64,000 bases of DNA from an uncultured Flavobacteriaceae bacterium (GCA_947494565.1 CANLVG010000007.1:248001-312000); one strand, 5' to 3'; positions 44,815 through 52,804 are shown, counted from the stretch's first letter. A program made the numbers and translations. The notes: generated by a model from the letters alone, not told the origin.

Positions 44815-45375
44815 TCAATCAAAATGCAATGATGTTGGATAGTTCGGGGTGTATTCCGAATCGGTGATGATCGCTTTAATATCAGTCTCTAATGTGGAAA
44901 TCGGACTTTCGATAATGCGGTTGGTTTCCTTTCCGTCCTTGAGAAAAATAAAGGTGGGTACGCGTTTGATGCTGAGTCCCCATTCTTCTCCGGTCGGACT
45001 CTTTTTATACTGTTCTTTCCTTCGGTCGACCGCAACTATTTTGAGATTCTCCATGGGGAAATCGGCAGTTTCCAATATCTTGATAAAACGCGGAACTTCC
45101 CTTTTGCTATCGCCGCACCAGGTACCCATGAACACCAAAATCTTATGTTCGGACAGGGTATTTTTAAATGATGTTATTTCGTTTTTATTTACCTGATAGG
45201 CCTCATAGTTATTGGTGTACCAGCTTTGATATGAATTGGACGATAGCCCTTCAGTGCTGATTTGACCTACGAGAAAAGGCTGGTTGTTGTCGATTTTGAT
45301 TTCTTGATTGATTTTTTGGGCAGATGTTATTGCTACAAAGGATACTAGAAAGAGTGTTAAGATACTTCGATTCAT
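44815..45375 (-). CDS. Thioredoxin-like protein with CxxS active site
   Basis: 186 residues, signal peptide (SILTLFLVSFVAITSAQ). Thioredoxin fold at about 65-180: VFMGTWCGDSKREVPRF has the first active-site cysteine, but the second is serine (CGDS), and VPTFIFLKDG holds the cis-proline. A single-cysteine site would act as monothiol, for isomerisation or binding rather than disulfide reduction. Periplasmic by its signal. The family is common in flavobacteria. Divergent from nothing; the LuxR gene lies upstream in the same direction with a 172-base gap. Confidence 0.85.
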   Translation of the reverse strand: MNRSILTLFLVSFVAITSAQKINQEIKIDNNQPFLVGQISTEGLSSNSYQSWYTNNYEAYQVNKNEITSFKNTLSEHKILVFMGTWCGDSKREVPRFIKILETADFPMENLKIVAVDRRKEQYKKSPTGEEWGLSIKRVPTFIFLKDGKETNRIIESPISTLETDIKAIITDSEYTPNYPTSLHFD

Positions 45376-45547
45376 AATTTTCGGTTTTTAAGGTTTACGA
45401 CCGAAAATTGCTAAAAAGGGGTGCTGTTATCGATTTTATCGGGATGGAAATAGGGACTAGACCCTAGGTTGATTTTTAGTAAATGTTCAAATCACGTGTT
45501 AAACCGGAAGTAAACGGATAGCGGGTGTCGTTTGATGAACGTAGAGG

Positions 45548-46600
45548 TCAGCCCAATAACTGTTTGATTTCATCGCGTGAGCTTACATTCAGTTTTTTGT
45601 AGAGATTGTTGATATGCGTTTTAACCGTGCTCAGGCTGACAAACAGATCAGCGGCAATTTCTTTGTTGGTTTTATCCTTTAAGATTTCATCGGCGATTTT
45701 CTGCTCTTGAGCAGTCAATTTGCCCAAAGCTTCATTTTTGCGGTTCTTTTTTAAGGAACGATGCCTCCTTATCAAATAAGCATTGCATGCTAGGGAAAAG
45801 AAAAGCAGTGTTCCTAAAATCCAGGGCCAGGGCGAGTTTGGTGCATTGCCCTGCAAGGCCATGCTTCGATCACTCGAAACGTCAGTGAGGTACAATTCGG
45901 TAAAGTTGGTATTTGGGTAAATAGCTTCTAGGCGCGCGCCCAAATCGGAATAATACTCATTTTTAGAAAGATCTTTTAAATAATGGGAATAGGTTTCGTT
46001 TCGCTTATCCGATAAAAAGTCGAAAATATAAAGTTCGGCCAAAGGCTCATTGAGATTTTCTCCGAAGTCTTGGAGTATCTTGAACCACTTTTTAGAATTT
46101 AGTTTCCGGCTGGCTTCACTTGGAAATTCGTAGAACTCAAAGGCCATTTCTTCCTTTAGCGCATCGATTTGTAGAAAAGCATCCGATTTTATATTTGTTG
46201 AGGTCAACTCACACAGTACCTCATTATCAAAAGAAGTGGGAAAGACAATCGTATCGCTATTGTTTGCGATGAAAAGTATGCTTTGGGTGTTTTGACATTG
46301 TCCTAAAAAATGGCTGGAATCAAAAGAATTTTGAGAACACTCATCCACATGAATGCGATAGATGCGATTCTCTAATGAAAGATTATCTCCCTCAAATTTA
46401 AAATACCCAGAAGAGTCGATCTCAGCTTTTTTAATGATTTGTTCTAAATAGGGTCTTGAAAGTTTGCGATAATCCTCGATAATGGAAAGGTAGATATCGG
46501 TCCCATTAACCGTTTCCGAGAGGTAGCCTTCAAAGCGATATTGCGAATAGCAGTTGAAGCTAAGTACAAACGAGACGATTAATATGATTTTTTGAATCAT
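45548..46600 (-). CDS. Membrane-spanning LuxR-type one-component regulator
   Basis: 350 residues. Signal peptide or first helix (KIILIVSFVLSFNCYSQ), a periplasmic sensory region of about 240 residues with a DUF4369-like start (YRFEGYLSETVNGTDIYL) and a pair of close cysteine patches (DECSQN, GQCQN), one membrane helix (about 262-282, WPWILGTLLFFSLACNAYLI), then a cytoplasmic LuxR helix-turn-helix (about 291-350, LTAQEQKIADEILKDKTNKEIA...STVKTHINNLYKKL). So sensor and DNA-binding output lie in one chain across the membrane. Ligand and targets unknown. Divergent from the Pmp3/YqaE gene. Confidence 0.87.
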   Translation of the reverse strand: MIQKIILIVSFVLSFNCYSQYRFEGYLSETVNGTDIYLSIIEDYRKLSRPYLEQIIKKAEIDSSGYFKFEGDNLSLENRIYRIHVDECSQNSFDSSHFLGQCQNTQSILFIANNSDTIVFPTSFDNEVLCELTSTNIKSDAFLQIDALKEEMAFEFYEFPSEASRKLNSKKWFKILQDFGENLNEPLAELYIFDFLSDKRNETYSHYLKDLSKNEYYSDLGARLEAIYPNTNFTELYLTDVSSDRSMALQGNAPNSPWPWILGTLLFFSLACNAYLIRRHRSLKKNRKNEALGKLTAQEQKIADEILKDKTNKEIAADLFVSLSTVKTHINNLYKKLNVSSRDEIKQLLG

Positions 46601-46651
46601 TGTGGAACGGGTTATACGCCTCTAAAATAGCGGATTTTGTAACAAAGCGCT

Positions 46652-46659
46652 TAAATTTG
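46652..46659 (+). promoter_or_regulatory. Candidate promoter -7 box for the Pmp3/YqaE gene
   Basis: TAAATTTG then CGACA fits TANNTTTG, 40 bases before the ATG at 46699. Upstream TTTG is too close (12 bases) for the standard -33. Confidence 0.35.
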
Positions 46660-46698
46660 CGACACATAGGTACATCATCAATCAAAAATCCAAATCAA

Positions 46699-46854
46699 AT
46701 GAGTTTTTTAAGAGTATTACTTGCCATCATATTTCCGCCCTTATCGGTCATTGGTAAAGGCTGCGGTTCTTTTATTATTGTTTTTCTGCTCACCCTTTGC
46801 GGATGGGTGCCCGGGGTGATTGCGGCCTTGGTCATATTGAACAATCCGAATTAG
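46699..46854 (+). CDS. Pmp3/YqaE-family small membrane protein
   Basis: 51 residues, two hydrophobic helices: LRVLLAIIFPPLSVIGKG and SFIIVFLLTLCGWVPGVIAAL, with the family's FPPLSV and WVPGVIAA signatures. Pmp3/YqaE proteins sit in the cell membrane and respond to salt, cold or membrane stress. ATG 46699 chosen by homology; the open frame extends upstream to 46600 without coding character. It lies 19 bases before lipB, but lipB also has its own promoter inside the end of this gene. Confidence 0.88.
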   Translation: MSFLRVLLAIIFPPLSVIGKGCGSFIIVFLLTLCGWVPGVIAALVILNNPN

Positions 46855-46868
46855 GGTTCGTATCTTTG
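46837..46868 (+). promoter_or_regulatory. lipB promoter, giving an almost leaderless transcript
   Basis: TTG (46837-46839), 21 bases, then TATCTTTG (46861-46868), a strong TANNTTTG match. The expected transcript start falls at or next to the lipB ATG (46874), so the mRNA would have little or no leader. Confidence 0.55.
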
Positions 46869-46873
46869 CACCG

Positions 46874-47590
46874 ATGAATAAAAAGGTGCATCTACAAGAT
46901 TTAGGTCGTCGTGATTACAAAAAGACTTGGGACTACCAAGAGGAACTCTTTCGGCACATCATTGACCTTAAAATCAAAAACCGGCGGGAGGAATCGAACT
47001 TGGTCACCCCCAACCACTTTCTCTTTGTGGAGCACCCTCATGTATTTACCTTAGGTAAAAGTGGAGATCTCTCCAATCTCTTGGTCAATGAGGAGGAGTT
47101 GGAACGGAGAGGGGCACAATTCTACAAAATCAATCGGGGAGGGGATATTACCTATCATGGCCCTGGTCAGATTGTGGGCTACCCCATTCTTGATTTGGAT
47201 AATTTTTTCACGGACATTCATAAATACTTGAGATTACTGGAGGAAATGGTCATTTTGACGTTGTCCGAATACGGCTTGAAAGCGGAACGCTCCGAGGGTG
47301 AAACAGGAGTTTGGTTGGATGTTGGAACTCCCTTTGCCCGAAAAATCTGTGCCATGGGCGTTCGCGCTTCGCGATGGGTGACCATGCATGGTTTTGCCCT
47401 GAACGTAAACGCCGATTTAGGGTACTTTGATTTGATGATCCCCTGCGGAATCAAAGACAAGGCGGTGACGTCCCTAAATGTCGAACTAGGACGAAAAGAG
47501 GTTGATATAAACGAGGTACAACAAAAACTACTTCGTCATTTTGAAACGCTCTTTGAAGCCCAGTTTATCAAGGAAAAAACCCCAGTTTAA
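46874..47590 (+). CDS. lipB: Octanoyltransferase
   Basis: 238 residues. Transfers octanoate from acyl carrier protein to lipoyl domains in the cytoplasm. Signatures: VEHPHVFTLGKSG, RGGDITYHGPGQIVGYPI, the lysine in ARKICAMGVRASRWVTMHG and the catalytic cysteine in LMIPCGI. The order lysS, Pmp3, lipB is common in Flavobacteriaceae, here interrupted by thioredoxin-like and LuxR genes. ATG at 46874 gives the family N-terminus (VHLQDLGRRDYKKTWDYQE). Confidence 0.95.
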   Translation: MNKKVHLQDLGRRDYKKTWDYQEELFRHIIDLKIKNRREESNLVTPNHFLFVEHPHVFTLGKSGDLSNLLVNEEELERRGAQFYKINRGGDITYHGPGQIVGYPILDLDNFFTDIHKYLRLLEEMVILTLSEYGLKAERSEGETGVWLDVGTPFARKICAMGVRASRWVTMHGFALNVNADLGYFDLMIPCGIKDKAVTSLNVELGRKEVDINEVQQKLLRHFETLFEAQFIKEKTPV

Positions 47591-47600
47591 ACTGAGGTTT
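47577..47600. terminator. Bidirectional terminator between lipB and collagen-like gene
   Basis: Imperfect inverted repeat AAACC-C-CAGTTTAAACTG-A-GGTTT with A and T runs outside. It overlaps the lipB stop codon and can also serve the convergent collagen-like gene. Confidence 0.5.
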
Positions 47601-47623
47601 GTTCATTTTATGGGTTAGAGTTT

Positions 47624-48259
47624 TTAGTAATCCAATCCAAAGAAGTCCATTGCTTCTTCATAGCTCATTTTAGAAAAGTCGGGATTCTTTTTCTTTCCAC
47701 TTAATAAAATATTCGGGGGTACGATGAGGTATCTGAATTTAGCACCTCGGTTAGGATCGATTTGAAATTCATTGAGAACTCCCGAAAGGGCCTGCGCTCG
47801 AATCAAAATATCCTCAACTGCGGCACTGCCAGACCCAAATCCAGCTGTGAATTGCGCTCCCCTAAAATTCAATACCGGCAATAGGTAGACATTACCATCT
47901 CCAAAGCCACTGAAGTAAACCAGAATCAAATGGGTATTTTTTATGCTGAACGCGGAAGGCATCGTATCTGGAAATTTGATATCCATAAATTTGACCGTAT
48001 CACTACTTCCGGTGAAATCAGCCGGTATCCAATTGCTATAATAGACTTCGGCATTGCCATCTTCACCAGCTGGCCCTTGGTCTCCCTGTTCCCCTTGATC
48101 TCCTTTAGGTCCTAGTAATCCTTGCTCTCCTGCTACTCCTTGTTCGCCTTGAGGGCCAATAGGTCCTATGGCTCCGTCTGTGCCATCCTTGCTACAGGAG
48201 GTTAGTGAAAGTGATACTGTTGCAAGTATGCAGCTCAGCATTTTAATTGTAGTTTTCAT
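47624..48259 (-). CDS. Collagen-like lipoprotein 1
   Basis: 211 residues. Lipobox (SLTSC, about Cys22), then about 13 Gly-X-Y triplets (GTDGAIGPIGPQGEQGVAGE...DQGPAGEDG), rich in GPQ, GEQ and GPK as in bacterial collagen-like proteins. A C-terminal domain of about 140 residues follows (YYSNWIPADF... to the end KMSYEEAMDFFGLDY), also found in collagen-like lipoprotein 3, which ends FHKMTYEEVMDYFALDY. Likely forms trimers that project from the outer membrane. It carries the shared GTTAACC promoter (see 48290-48320). Function unknown. Confidence 0.85.
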   Translation of the reverse strand: MKTTIKMLSCILATVSLSLTSCSKDGTDGAIGPIGPQGEQGVAGEQGLLGPKGDQGEQGDQGPAGEDGNAEVYYSNWIPADFTGSSDTVKFMDIKFPDTMPSAFSIKNTHLILVYFSGFGDGNVYLLPVLNFRGAQFTAGFGSGSAAVEDILIRAQALSGVLNEFQIDPNRGAKFRYLIVPPNILLSGKKKNPDFSKMSYEEAMDFFGLDY

Positions 48260-48289
48260 AATTTTAAAATTTGTTTGTCATTTTGTTTT

Positions 48290-48320
48290 CTTTTTATGTT
48301 CGTGTTGGAAAAAGGTTAAC
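48290..48320 (-). promoter_or_regulatory. ECF-type promoter A (GTTAACC-N14-CATAAAAA)
   Basis: Minus strand GTTAACC (48320-48314), 14 bases, then ACATAAAAAG (48299-48290), 31 bases before the collagen-like gene start. One of eight such sites; see the finding on the regulon. Confidence 0.75.
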
Positions 48321-48332
48321 CTTAAAAGCACA

Positions 48333-48358
48333 AAAACCTCGGCAATGACCGAGGTTTT
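48333..48358 (-). terminator. Terminator of collagen-C1q gene (CCGAGG family)
   Basis: AAAACCTCGG/CCGAGGTTTT arms with a six-base loop and T run on the minus strand; it sits 12 bases from promoter A. Confidence 0.82.
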
Positions 48359-48375
48359 GATGATGGTTTTTGCTA

Positions 48376-48996
48376 TTAATTGATTTTATATCCTTCGAAC
48401 CAACTGCCCGTGCCATCAATGCGTACATCTATACTAGAAGAGAAATTTCTAAGAGACATATATACTTCTTGGCCTGCCGATAAACGATAAATACCACTGA
48501 CATTAATCTTAACATCGTCACCATCGACAATTTGACTATATCGAGAATTCGGGTCTATGTTAAAATTGAGCCTAAAAAATGCGTCGGTGACCGTATTGGA
48601 TTGACGTACATAGCCCTGTAGAAAGTAATACCCTGTTTCCGGTATGACGTAGCGTTTCGACGAACTGTCAAATGCATTGGCCGTGTCAAAATCTATGATT
48701 TCCCAGATATCGGTCTCAATAGTAGTGCCGCCATCCAAATCTTTAACGGCAAAGCCGTTACCGCGAACCTTAAAGTATATCGGATTGAATTCGGCATCCT
48801 CTCCATCAGCACCGTCTTGACCATCAGCACCATTTTGTCCATCAGTACCGTTTTGGCCGGCAATACCTTGCGCGCCTTGAATCCCTTGTTCACCTTGAGG
48901 TCCAATAGGTCCTTGTGGCCCTTCTTTTGTGCAAGAAGTTGTCGAAAGCGTTAACAGTACCATTACCAAGCTCAACATTTTAACTGTAGTTTTCAT
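48376..48996 (-). CDS. Collagen-like lipoprotein with C1q-like head
   Basis: 206 residues. Lipobox (STTSC), then about 14 Gly-X-Y triplets (GPQGPIGPQGEQGIQG ... GQDGADGEDAE). The C-terminal about 135 residues look like a C1q/TNF beta-sandwich: IIDFDTANAF, YVIPETGYYFLQGYVRQ, FRLNFNI, VSGIYRLSAGQEVYMSLRNF and a final GTGSWFEGYKIN, the order and spacing of YxFxGxV, GxxVxL and SxFxGf motifs in C1q heads. This is the same stalk plus head plan as animal C1q. It should trimerise and bind a ligand at the cell surface. Shares the GTTAACC promoter. C1q assignment is by motif reading only. Confidence 0.8.
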   Translation of the reverse strand: MKTTVKMLSLVMVLLTLSTTSCTKEGPQGPIGPQGEQGIQGAQGIAGQNGTDGQNGADGQDGADGEDAEFNPIYFKVRGNGFAVKDLDGGTTIETDIWEIIDFDTANAFDSSSKRYVIPETGYYFLQGYVRQSNTVTDAFFRLNFNIDPNSRYSQIVDGDDVKINVSGIYRLSAGQEVYMSLRNFSSSIDVRIDGTGSWFEGYKIN

Positions 48997-49021
48997 AATT
49001 CTAGATTTTTAGTTTTATTTC

Positions 49022-49052
49022 CCTTTAATGCCTATGATCGAGCAAGGTTAAC
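49022..49052 (-). promoter_or_regulatory. ECF-type promoter B (GTTAACC-N14-CATTAAAG)
   Basis: Minus strand GTTAACC (49052-49046), 14 bases, then GCATTAAAGG (49031-49022). It lies 26 bases before the collagen-C1q gene start. Confidence 0.75.
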
Positions 49053-49062
49053 CGTTGTAAGC

Positions 49063-49090
49063 AAAAAAACCTCGGTTAAAACCGAGGCTT
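49063..49090 (-). terminator. Terminator of collagen-like gene 3 (CCGAGG family)
   Basis: CCTCGGTT/AACCGAGG arms close to each other, with a T run on the minus strand; ten bases from promoter B. Confidence 0.8.
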
Positions 49091-49107
49091 CATTCCTTGT
49101 CCTGTTT

Positions 49108-49722
49108 TTAATAATCGAGTGCGAAGTAATCCATGACTTCTTCATATGTCATTTTATGGAAGTCAACTTGATGGGATTTACCTGATAGGGATATGCCTCC
49201 GGGAATCATTACATATTTAAACTGTGCTTGAATGTCTGCGCCAACCCCATTAACTTCATTGTCGTTTAGCTCGCTATCATCTGTACTTTCTAATGAAAAT
49301 CGAACCTCACCTCTGTCGGAAAAGGAGATTGCGGTGATGGATCGCATGGTATTTCTGAGATTCGAGATATACGGTAAGGTATATTGTACATTTCTAGAAA
49401 ACCTAAAAAAGCCAAGTACAATGCCCCCTTCGTTAAAGAACTCATTTGTCAATCTGACTTCATCGACCTTCATGGCTTTGAACTTGGCTCCATCTATGAA
49501 GTTGAAGTCTTGATTTAACCATTCGCTATACATTACATTGACCGCACCTGCTTGGCCTTCTGTGCCTTCTGTGCCTTCTGTGCCTTGTTCCCCTTGTAGC
49601 CCCTGCTCCCCTTGTGGGCCTATGGGCCCAACCGGTCCTTCAGGTCCCTCTTTGGTACATGAGGTCATCGCAAGGGTACAAAGTATCAAACCGATGGCCC
49701 ATATTTTGATTGTAGTTTTCAT
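49108..49722 (-). CDS. Collagen-like lipoprotein 3
   Basis: 204 residues. Lipobox (LAMTSC), about 12 Gly-X-Y triplets (GPEGPVGPIGPQGEQGLQGE ... TEGTEGTEGQAG), with TEG units from recent slippage. The C-terminal domain is related to that of collagen-like lipoprotein 1 (end block YEEVMDYFALDY) but diverged in the middle (NVQYTLPYISNLRN). Starts MKTTIKIWA, close to MKTTIKML and MKTTVKML of its two neighbours, so all three come from duplication. Carries promoter C. Function unknown. Confidence 0.83.
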   Translation of the reverse strand: MKTTIKIWAIGLILCTLAMTSCTKEGPEGPVGPIGPQGEQGLQGEQGTEGTEGTEGQAGAVNVMYSEWLNQDFNFIDGAKFKAMKVDEVRLTNEFFNEGGIVLGFFRFSRNVQYTLPYISNLRNTMRSITAISFSDRGEVRFSLESTDDSELNDNEVNGVGADIQAQFKYVMIPGGISLSGKSHQVDFHKMTYEEVMDYFALDY

Positions 49723-49751
49723 AATTCAAATTTTTCGTTTTGTTTATTTTC

Positions 49752-49782
49752 CCTTTCATGTTGGATAGTTCGAAAGGTTAAC
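49752..49782 (-). promoter_or_regulatory. ECF-type promoter C (GTTAACC-N14-CATGAAAG)
   Basis: Minus strand GTTAACC (49782-49776), 14 bases, then ACATGAAAGG (49761-49752), 30 bases before collagen-like gene 3. Confidence 0.75.
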
Positions 49783-49794
49783 GAGGGAACAAAA

Positions 49795-49820
49795 AAAACC
49801 GAGGTACAGACCTCGGTTTT
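49795..49820 (-). terminator. Terminator of the repeat lipoprotein operon (CCGAGG family)
   Basis: AAAACCGAGGT/ACCTCGGTTTT arms with a short ACAG loop and T run; 13 bases from promoter C. Confidence 0.82.
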
Positions 49821-49855
49821 TAGTGTGGGGTTTATAGTGATGTTGTCGTCTACTA

Positions 49856-51562
49856 CTAATTCGTAAAGGTGTAGTCGACATCGACAAAATACTGATAAAG
49901 GAGGGTGCTTTGATCGGCATTCCACATCTGAAAGCGAATTTGGTCTACTGCGCCAGGCCCATTCAAGGTAAAGAAACCACTGGCCGTACCCTCACCGGTT
50001 GGGTGTATCGGTGATTGGTGTGCTCCGTATCCGGGACTAGGACTACCGCCTGTAAAGGGCCTGCCAAAAATTCGAACTCCGCTGGCTTCGGTGGTCTTGT
50101 ACTTGAAGTCGAATTCTACACGTTCTCCAGTACTCAGGGAGGCAGGTGATTCCGGACTTATGGTAACAAGATCTACTTTGTGGGCTACAAAGGTATAATC
50201 TACATCTACTGTGAATTCGTGCAAGAGCTCCGTTTGGGCATCATTATACATTCGAAAACGGATTTGGTCTACGGTACCCGCGGTATTAAGTGTGAAGAAA
50301 CCAGTTGAGCTGCCTTCTCCTGTAGGATATAAGGGTGATCCATGGGCTCCATAGCCTGGGGAAGGATTTCCTCCTGTAAGAGGTCTTCCAAAAATACGTA
50401 CACCTCCTGCTTCATTTGTAATATAATCGAATGAAAATTCTACCCGCTCTCCAAGACATAACGTTTCAGGGGCATCTGGAGTGATAGAATTTACGGTAAC
50501 ACTATGCGCTATAAATTCATAGTCTACATCTACAAATAACTCAAGTAATAGTTCGGTCTGATCTTCATTGAACATCTGAAATCGTATCTGGTCTATTTTT
50601 CCGGGTGTATTGACCGTAAAAAATCCTGATTTATTACCTGATCCAACAGGATGTAAAGGAGATCCATGTGCTGCGTAGTCAGGTGAAAGACCTCCATTCG
50701 TAAAAGGTCTTCCAAAAATACGGACCCCATCATCTTCGTTTGTTTTGTAATCAAAAGAAAAGGTTACTCGGTCTCCAATAAACAATGTAGACGGTGACGT
50801 TGGGTCTAAAGACAATACGTCAATGGTGTGATCTTCCAAACAAGTTAAATCGAAGGATGCTTGATTGGAAAGTACTTCGGTAGGTGCTATGATCTTTAAT
50901 TGTTGCCATAGCCCTTCGTAGGTAGTTCCCCCTCCTCCTAAAGTCCATGAAGTGGTAACCGTTTGGGTTCCTGCCGCCTCGAATTCCAATGTTTCTTCCG
51001 GCGCTGTGGCCCCGTCGCTTCTTAGCCAAGTGTAGGTTATGGAGGTCGGTGCGTCTACCTCTATGGTGCCCTCAAATTCAAATTTCTTGGGACACTCCCC
51101 GGTAAACTCATTTTCTCCAATGACAGCTACAGAGGTTTCTATACCAACAACTTCTGCGTCACATATCAAATCAAATTCCGCTTTGTTCGAGAGTATTTCC
51201 TCTGGTGTTGTTATTTTGATTTGCTGCCAAAGTCCTTCATAGGTGTTTCCATCCGCGCCCAAAGTCCAGGAGGTCGTGACCGTTTTACTTCCTGCGACGT
51301 CGAATTCCAGGGTTTTTTCGGGTGATGTAGCGCCATCACTGCGCAACCAAGTATACTTCACGGTCATGGCGCCGTTCGTTTTAATTTCTCCGGTGAAGTC
51401 AAATTGCTTGGAGCATTTACCTGTAAATGAGTCCACCGTGCTCAAAAGCACACTGGTTACCTTGGTCGTTTCCATAGGTGGTTCAGGCGCGTCATCCTTT
51501 TCGCAGGAAAGCGCGATTAAAAAGGTCAGTACGTACAAAAGGTGTTTTAAATTTTTCATCAT
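49856..51562 (-). CDS. Repeat lipoprotein with two Ig-like and three GVRIFGRP repeats
   Basis: 568 residues. Lipobox (LIALSC, Cys20). Two tandem Ig-like repeats of about 95 residues (residues 40-240), each with TYTWLRSDGAT, TVTTSWTLG and TYEGLWQQ. Then three tandem repeats of about 105 residues (about 250-568), each with GVRIFGRP, DQIRF and VDVDY...F near its end. The repeats are 60-80 per cent alike, so recent internal duplications. No name for either repeat was recognised. Probably a long stalk or multivalent binder on the outer membrane. It follows the first Kelch lipoprotein by 135 bases without terminator and is likely cotranscribed from promoter E. Confidence 0.8.
   Translation of the reverse strand: MMKNLKHLLYVLTFLIALSCEKDDAPEPPMETTKVTSVLLSTVDSFTGKCSKQFDFTGEIKTNGAMTVKYTWLRSDGATSPEKTLEFDVAGSKTVTTSWTLGADGNTYEGLWQQIKITTPEEILSNKAEFDLICDAEVVGIETSVAVIGENEFTGECPKKFEFEGTIEVDAPTSITYTWLRSDGATAPEETLEFEAAGTQTVTTSWTLGGGGTTYEGLWQQLKIIAPTEVLSNQASFDLTCLEDHTIDVLSLDPTSPSTLFIGDRVTFSFDYKTNEDDGVRIFGRPFTNGGLSPDYAAHGSPLHPVGSGNKSGFFTVNTPGKIDQIRFQMFNEDQTELLLELFVDVDYEFIAHSVTVNSITPDAPETLCLGERVEFSFDYITNEAGGVRIFGRPLTGGNPSPGYGAHGSPLYPTGEGSSTGFFTLNTAGTVDQIRFRMYNDAQTELLHEFTVDVDYTFVAHKVDLVTISPESPASLSTGERVEFDFKYKTTEASGVRIFGRPFTGGSPSPGYGAHQSPIHPTGEGTASGFFTLNGPGAVDQIRFQMWNADQSTLLYQYFVDVDYTFTN
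49859..50815 (-). repeat. Three-unit protein repeat in lipoprotein gene
   Basis: Three DNA units of about 315 bases, each encoding GVRIFGRP and DQIRF. Units 1 and 2 from the C-terminus are the most alike. Confidence 0.8.
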
Positions 51563-51697
51563 GATTATTTTAAAGTTATACTATTGTTGTTTGTATTTAA
51601 TTCTAAAGTCAAGGGGGAATGCACCGGCTTTCAACGGTAGGTGTTTGTTGTCTATACTGCTGAATGCGTTGTGTTTAAAAGAGATGGTTCTTTTTAA

Positions 51698-52747
51698 TTA
51701 ATCTTCCGTTATAGCAGTGATTTCTCCCCTGGCTTCGCTGCCCCCAATTCCGTCATCTTGGTAACCACCGAACAACCAGAGTGCATCGTCGTAAAAAAGT
51801 ATGGTGTGCGAACTAATACCATCGCTTCCGGGTCGCGGACCATCATAAAGCTCCCAGGTGGTCATGTTGGAAGAATACCAGATTTCATTGTTGAAACGTG
51901 CGCTTGGGTCTTGCCCGCCAATCGCCCATACCTTGCCATTGTAGACCGTAACCGTATGCGCATTTCTTCCGGTAAAGGGTGGGTCTGATCTAAGCCAATC
52001 GCGTCCATTCGTACTGGCCCAGACTTCTGCTAGTTTCGTACCGGCAATATCTTCCCCACCAATCACGTACATGGTATCGTTAAAGACAACGCCTTTTTGC
52101 CCCGCGCGGCCAGAAAAAGCGTCGTTTGTCTCTTGAACCCAATCAGCTCCGTTTCCTGTAGACCATACTTCGGTGTTCCCGCTGGTAGCGTTTCCCGCAA
52201 TGACATATAATCTATCATTGTACACCAAAGTAGTATGTTCGGGTATGGGGCCAAAAGGTGGGGCCACTTCCGACCAGTTGCTACCGTCTGGGGAGTGCCA
52301 GAGATTGGTATATTTTACATCGGTAGCATCCCTACCGCCAATCAACCAGAGCTGGTCTTGAAATACGGTCAGGGTATGCCCAACACGGAAGTTGCTAAAT
52401 GCTTCGGAAGTGGTTGTCGATAGGGGTACTGTTGCCCAGTTTATTCCATTTGTACTGTTCCATAGAAAGTGGGAACTTGTTGCGCCATAATCATTTACAC
52501 CACCTACTGACCAAACTTTGCCGTCAAAGATGGTCATGGCATTTTGGGCGAATCCGCCCATTTGATCTTCTTGGGTCTTTATATCAAAATTGAGCGAAAG
52601 GTCAGTTCCCTTAGGGAAGCTACTTTCTTTTGGTATCGATTTCCCATCTTTACGATTCACAATCGGATCTATAGGTTCCTCTTTTTCACAAGAAACGATT
52701 AATGCAAAAAAGGTAAGCACGTATAAAAGTTTTAATTTTTTCATCAT
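51698..52747 (-). CDS. Kelch-type beta-propeller lipoprotein 1
   Basis: 349 residues from ATG 52747 or the adjacent 52744 (frame open upstream to 52798, inside the promoter, so those starts are excluded). Lipobox (ALIVSC). The rest is six Kelch-like repeats, each with a strand like TVYNGKVWAIGG, VFNDTMYVIGG, VFQDQLWLIGG, or FYDDALWLFGG and WSTGNGADW or WHSPDGSNW. Propeller fused to a lipid anchor: surface or periplasmic binder. Directly controlled by promoter E, with the repeat lipoprotein gene downstream. Similar to the next gene's propeller. Confidence 0.85.
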   Translation of the reverse strand: MMKKLKLLYVLTFFALIVSCEKEEPIDPIVNRKDGKSIPKESSFPKGTDLSLNFDIKTQEDQMGGFAQNAMTIFDGKVWSVGGVNDYGATSSHFLWNSTNGINWATVPLSTTTSEAFSNFRVGHTLTVFQDQLWLIGGRDATDVKYTNLWHSPDGSNWSEVAPPFGPIPEHTTLVYNDRLYVIAGNATSGNTEVWSTGNGADWVQETNDAFSGRAGQKGVVFNDTMYVIGGEDIAGTKLAEVWASTNGRDWLRSDPPFTGRNAHTVTVYNGKVWAIGGQDPSARFNNEIWYSSNMTTWELYDGPRPGSDGISSHTILFYDDALWLFGGYQDDGIGGSEARGEITAITED

Positions 52748-52765
52748 TTTATTTTTAGTAAGCAC

Positions 52766-52796
52766 CTTTTTATGATGAAACACGGTCGAGGTTAAC
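52766..52796 (-). promoter_or_regulatory. ECF-type promoter E (GTTAACC-N14-CATAAAAA)
   Basis: Minus strand GTTAACC (52796-52790), 14 bases, then TCATAAAAAG (52775-52766), 19 bases before the start codon at 52747. Its position rules out translation starts upstream of about 52760. Confidence 0.75.
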
Positions 52797-52804
52797 ATCA
52801 GGGC

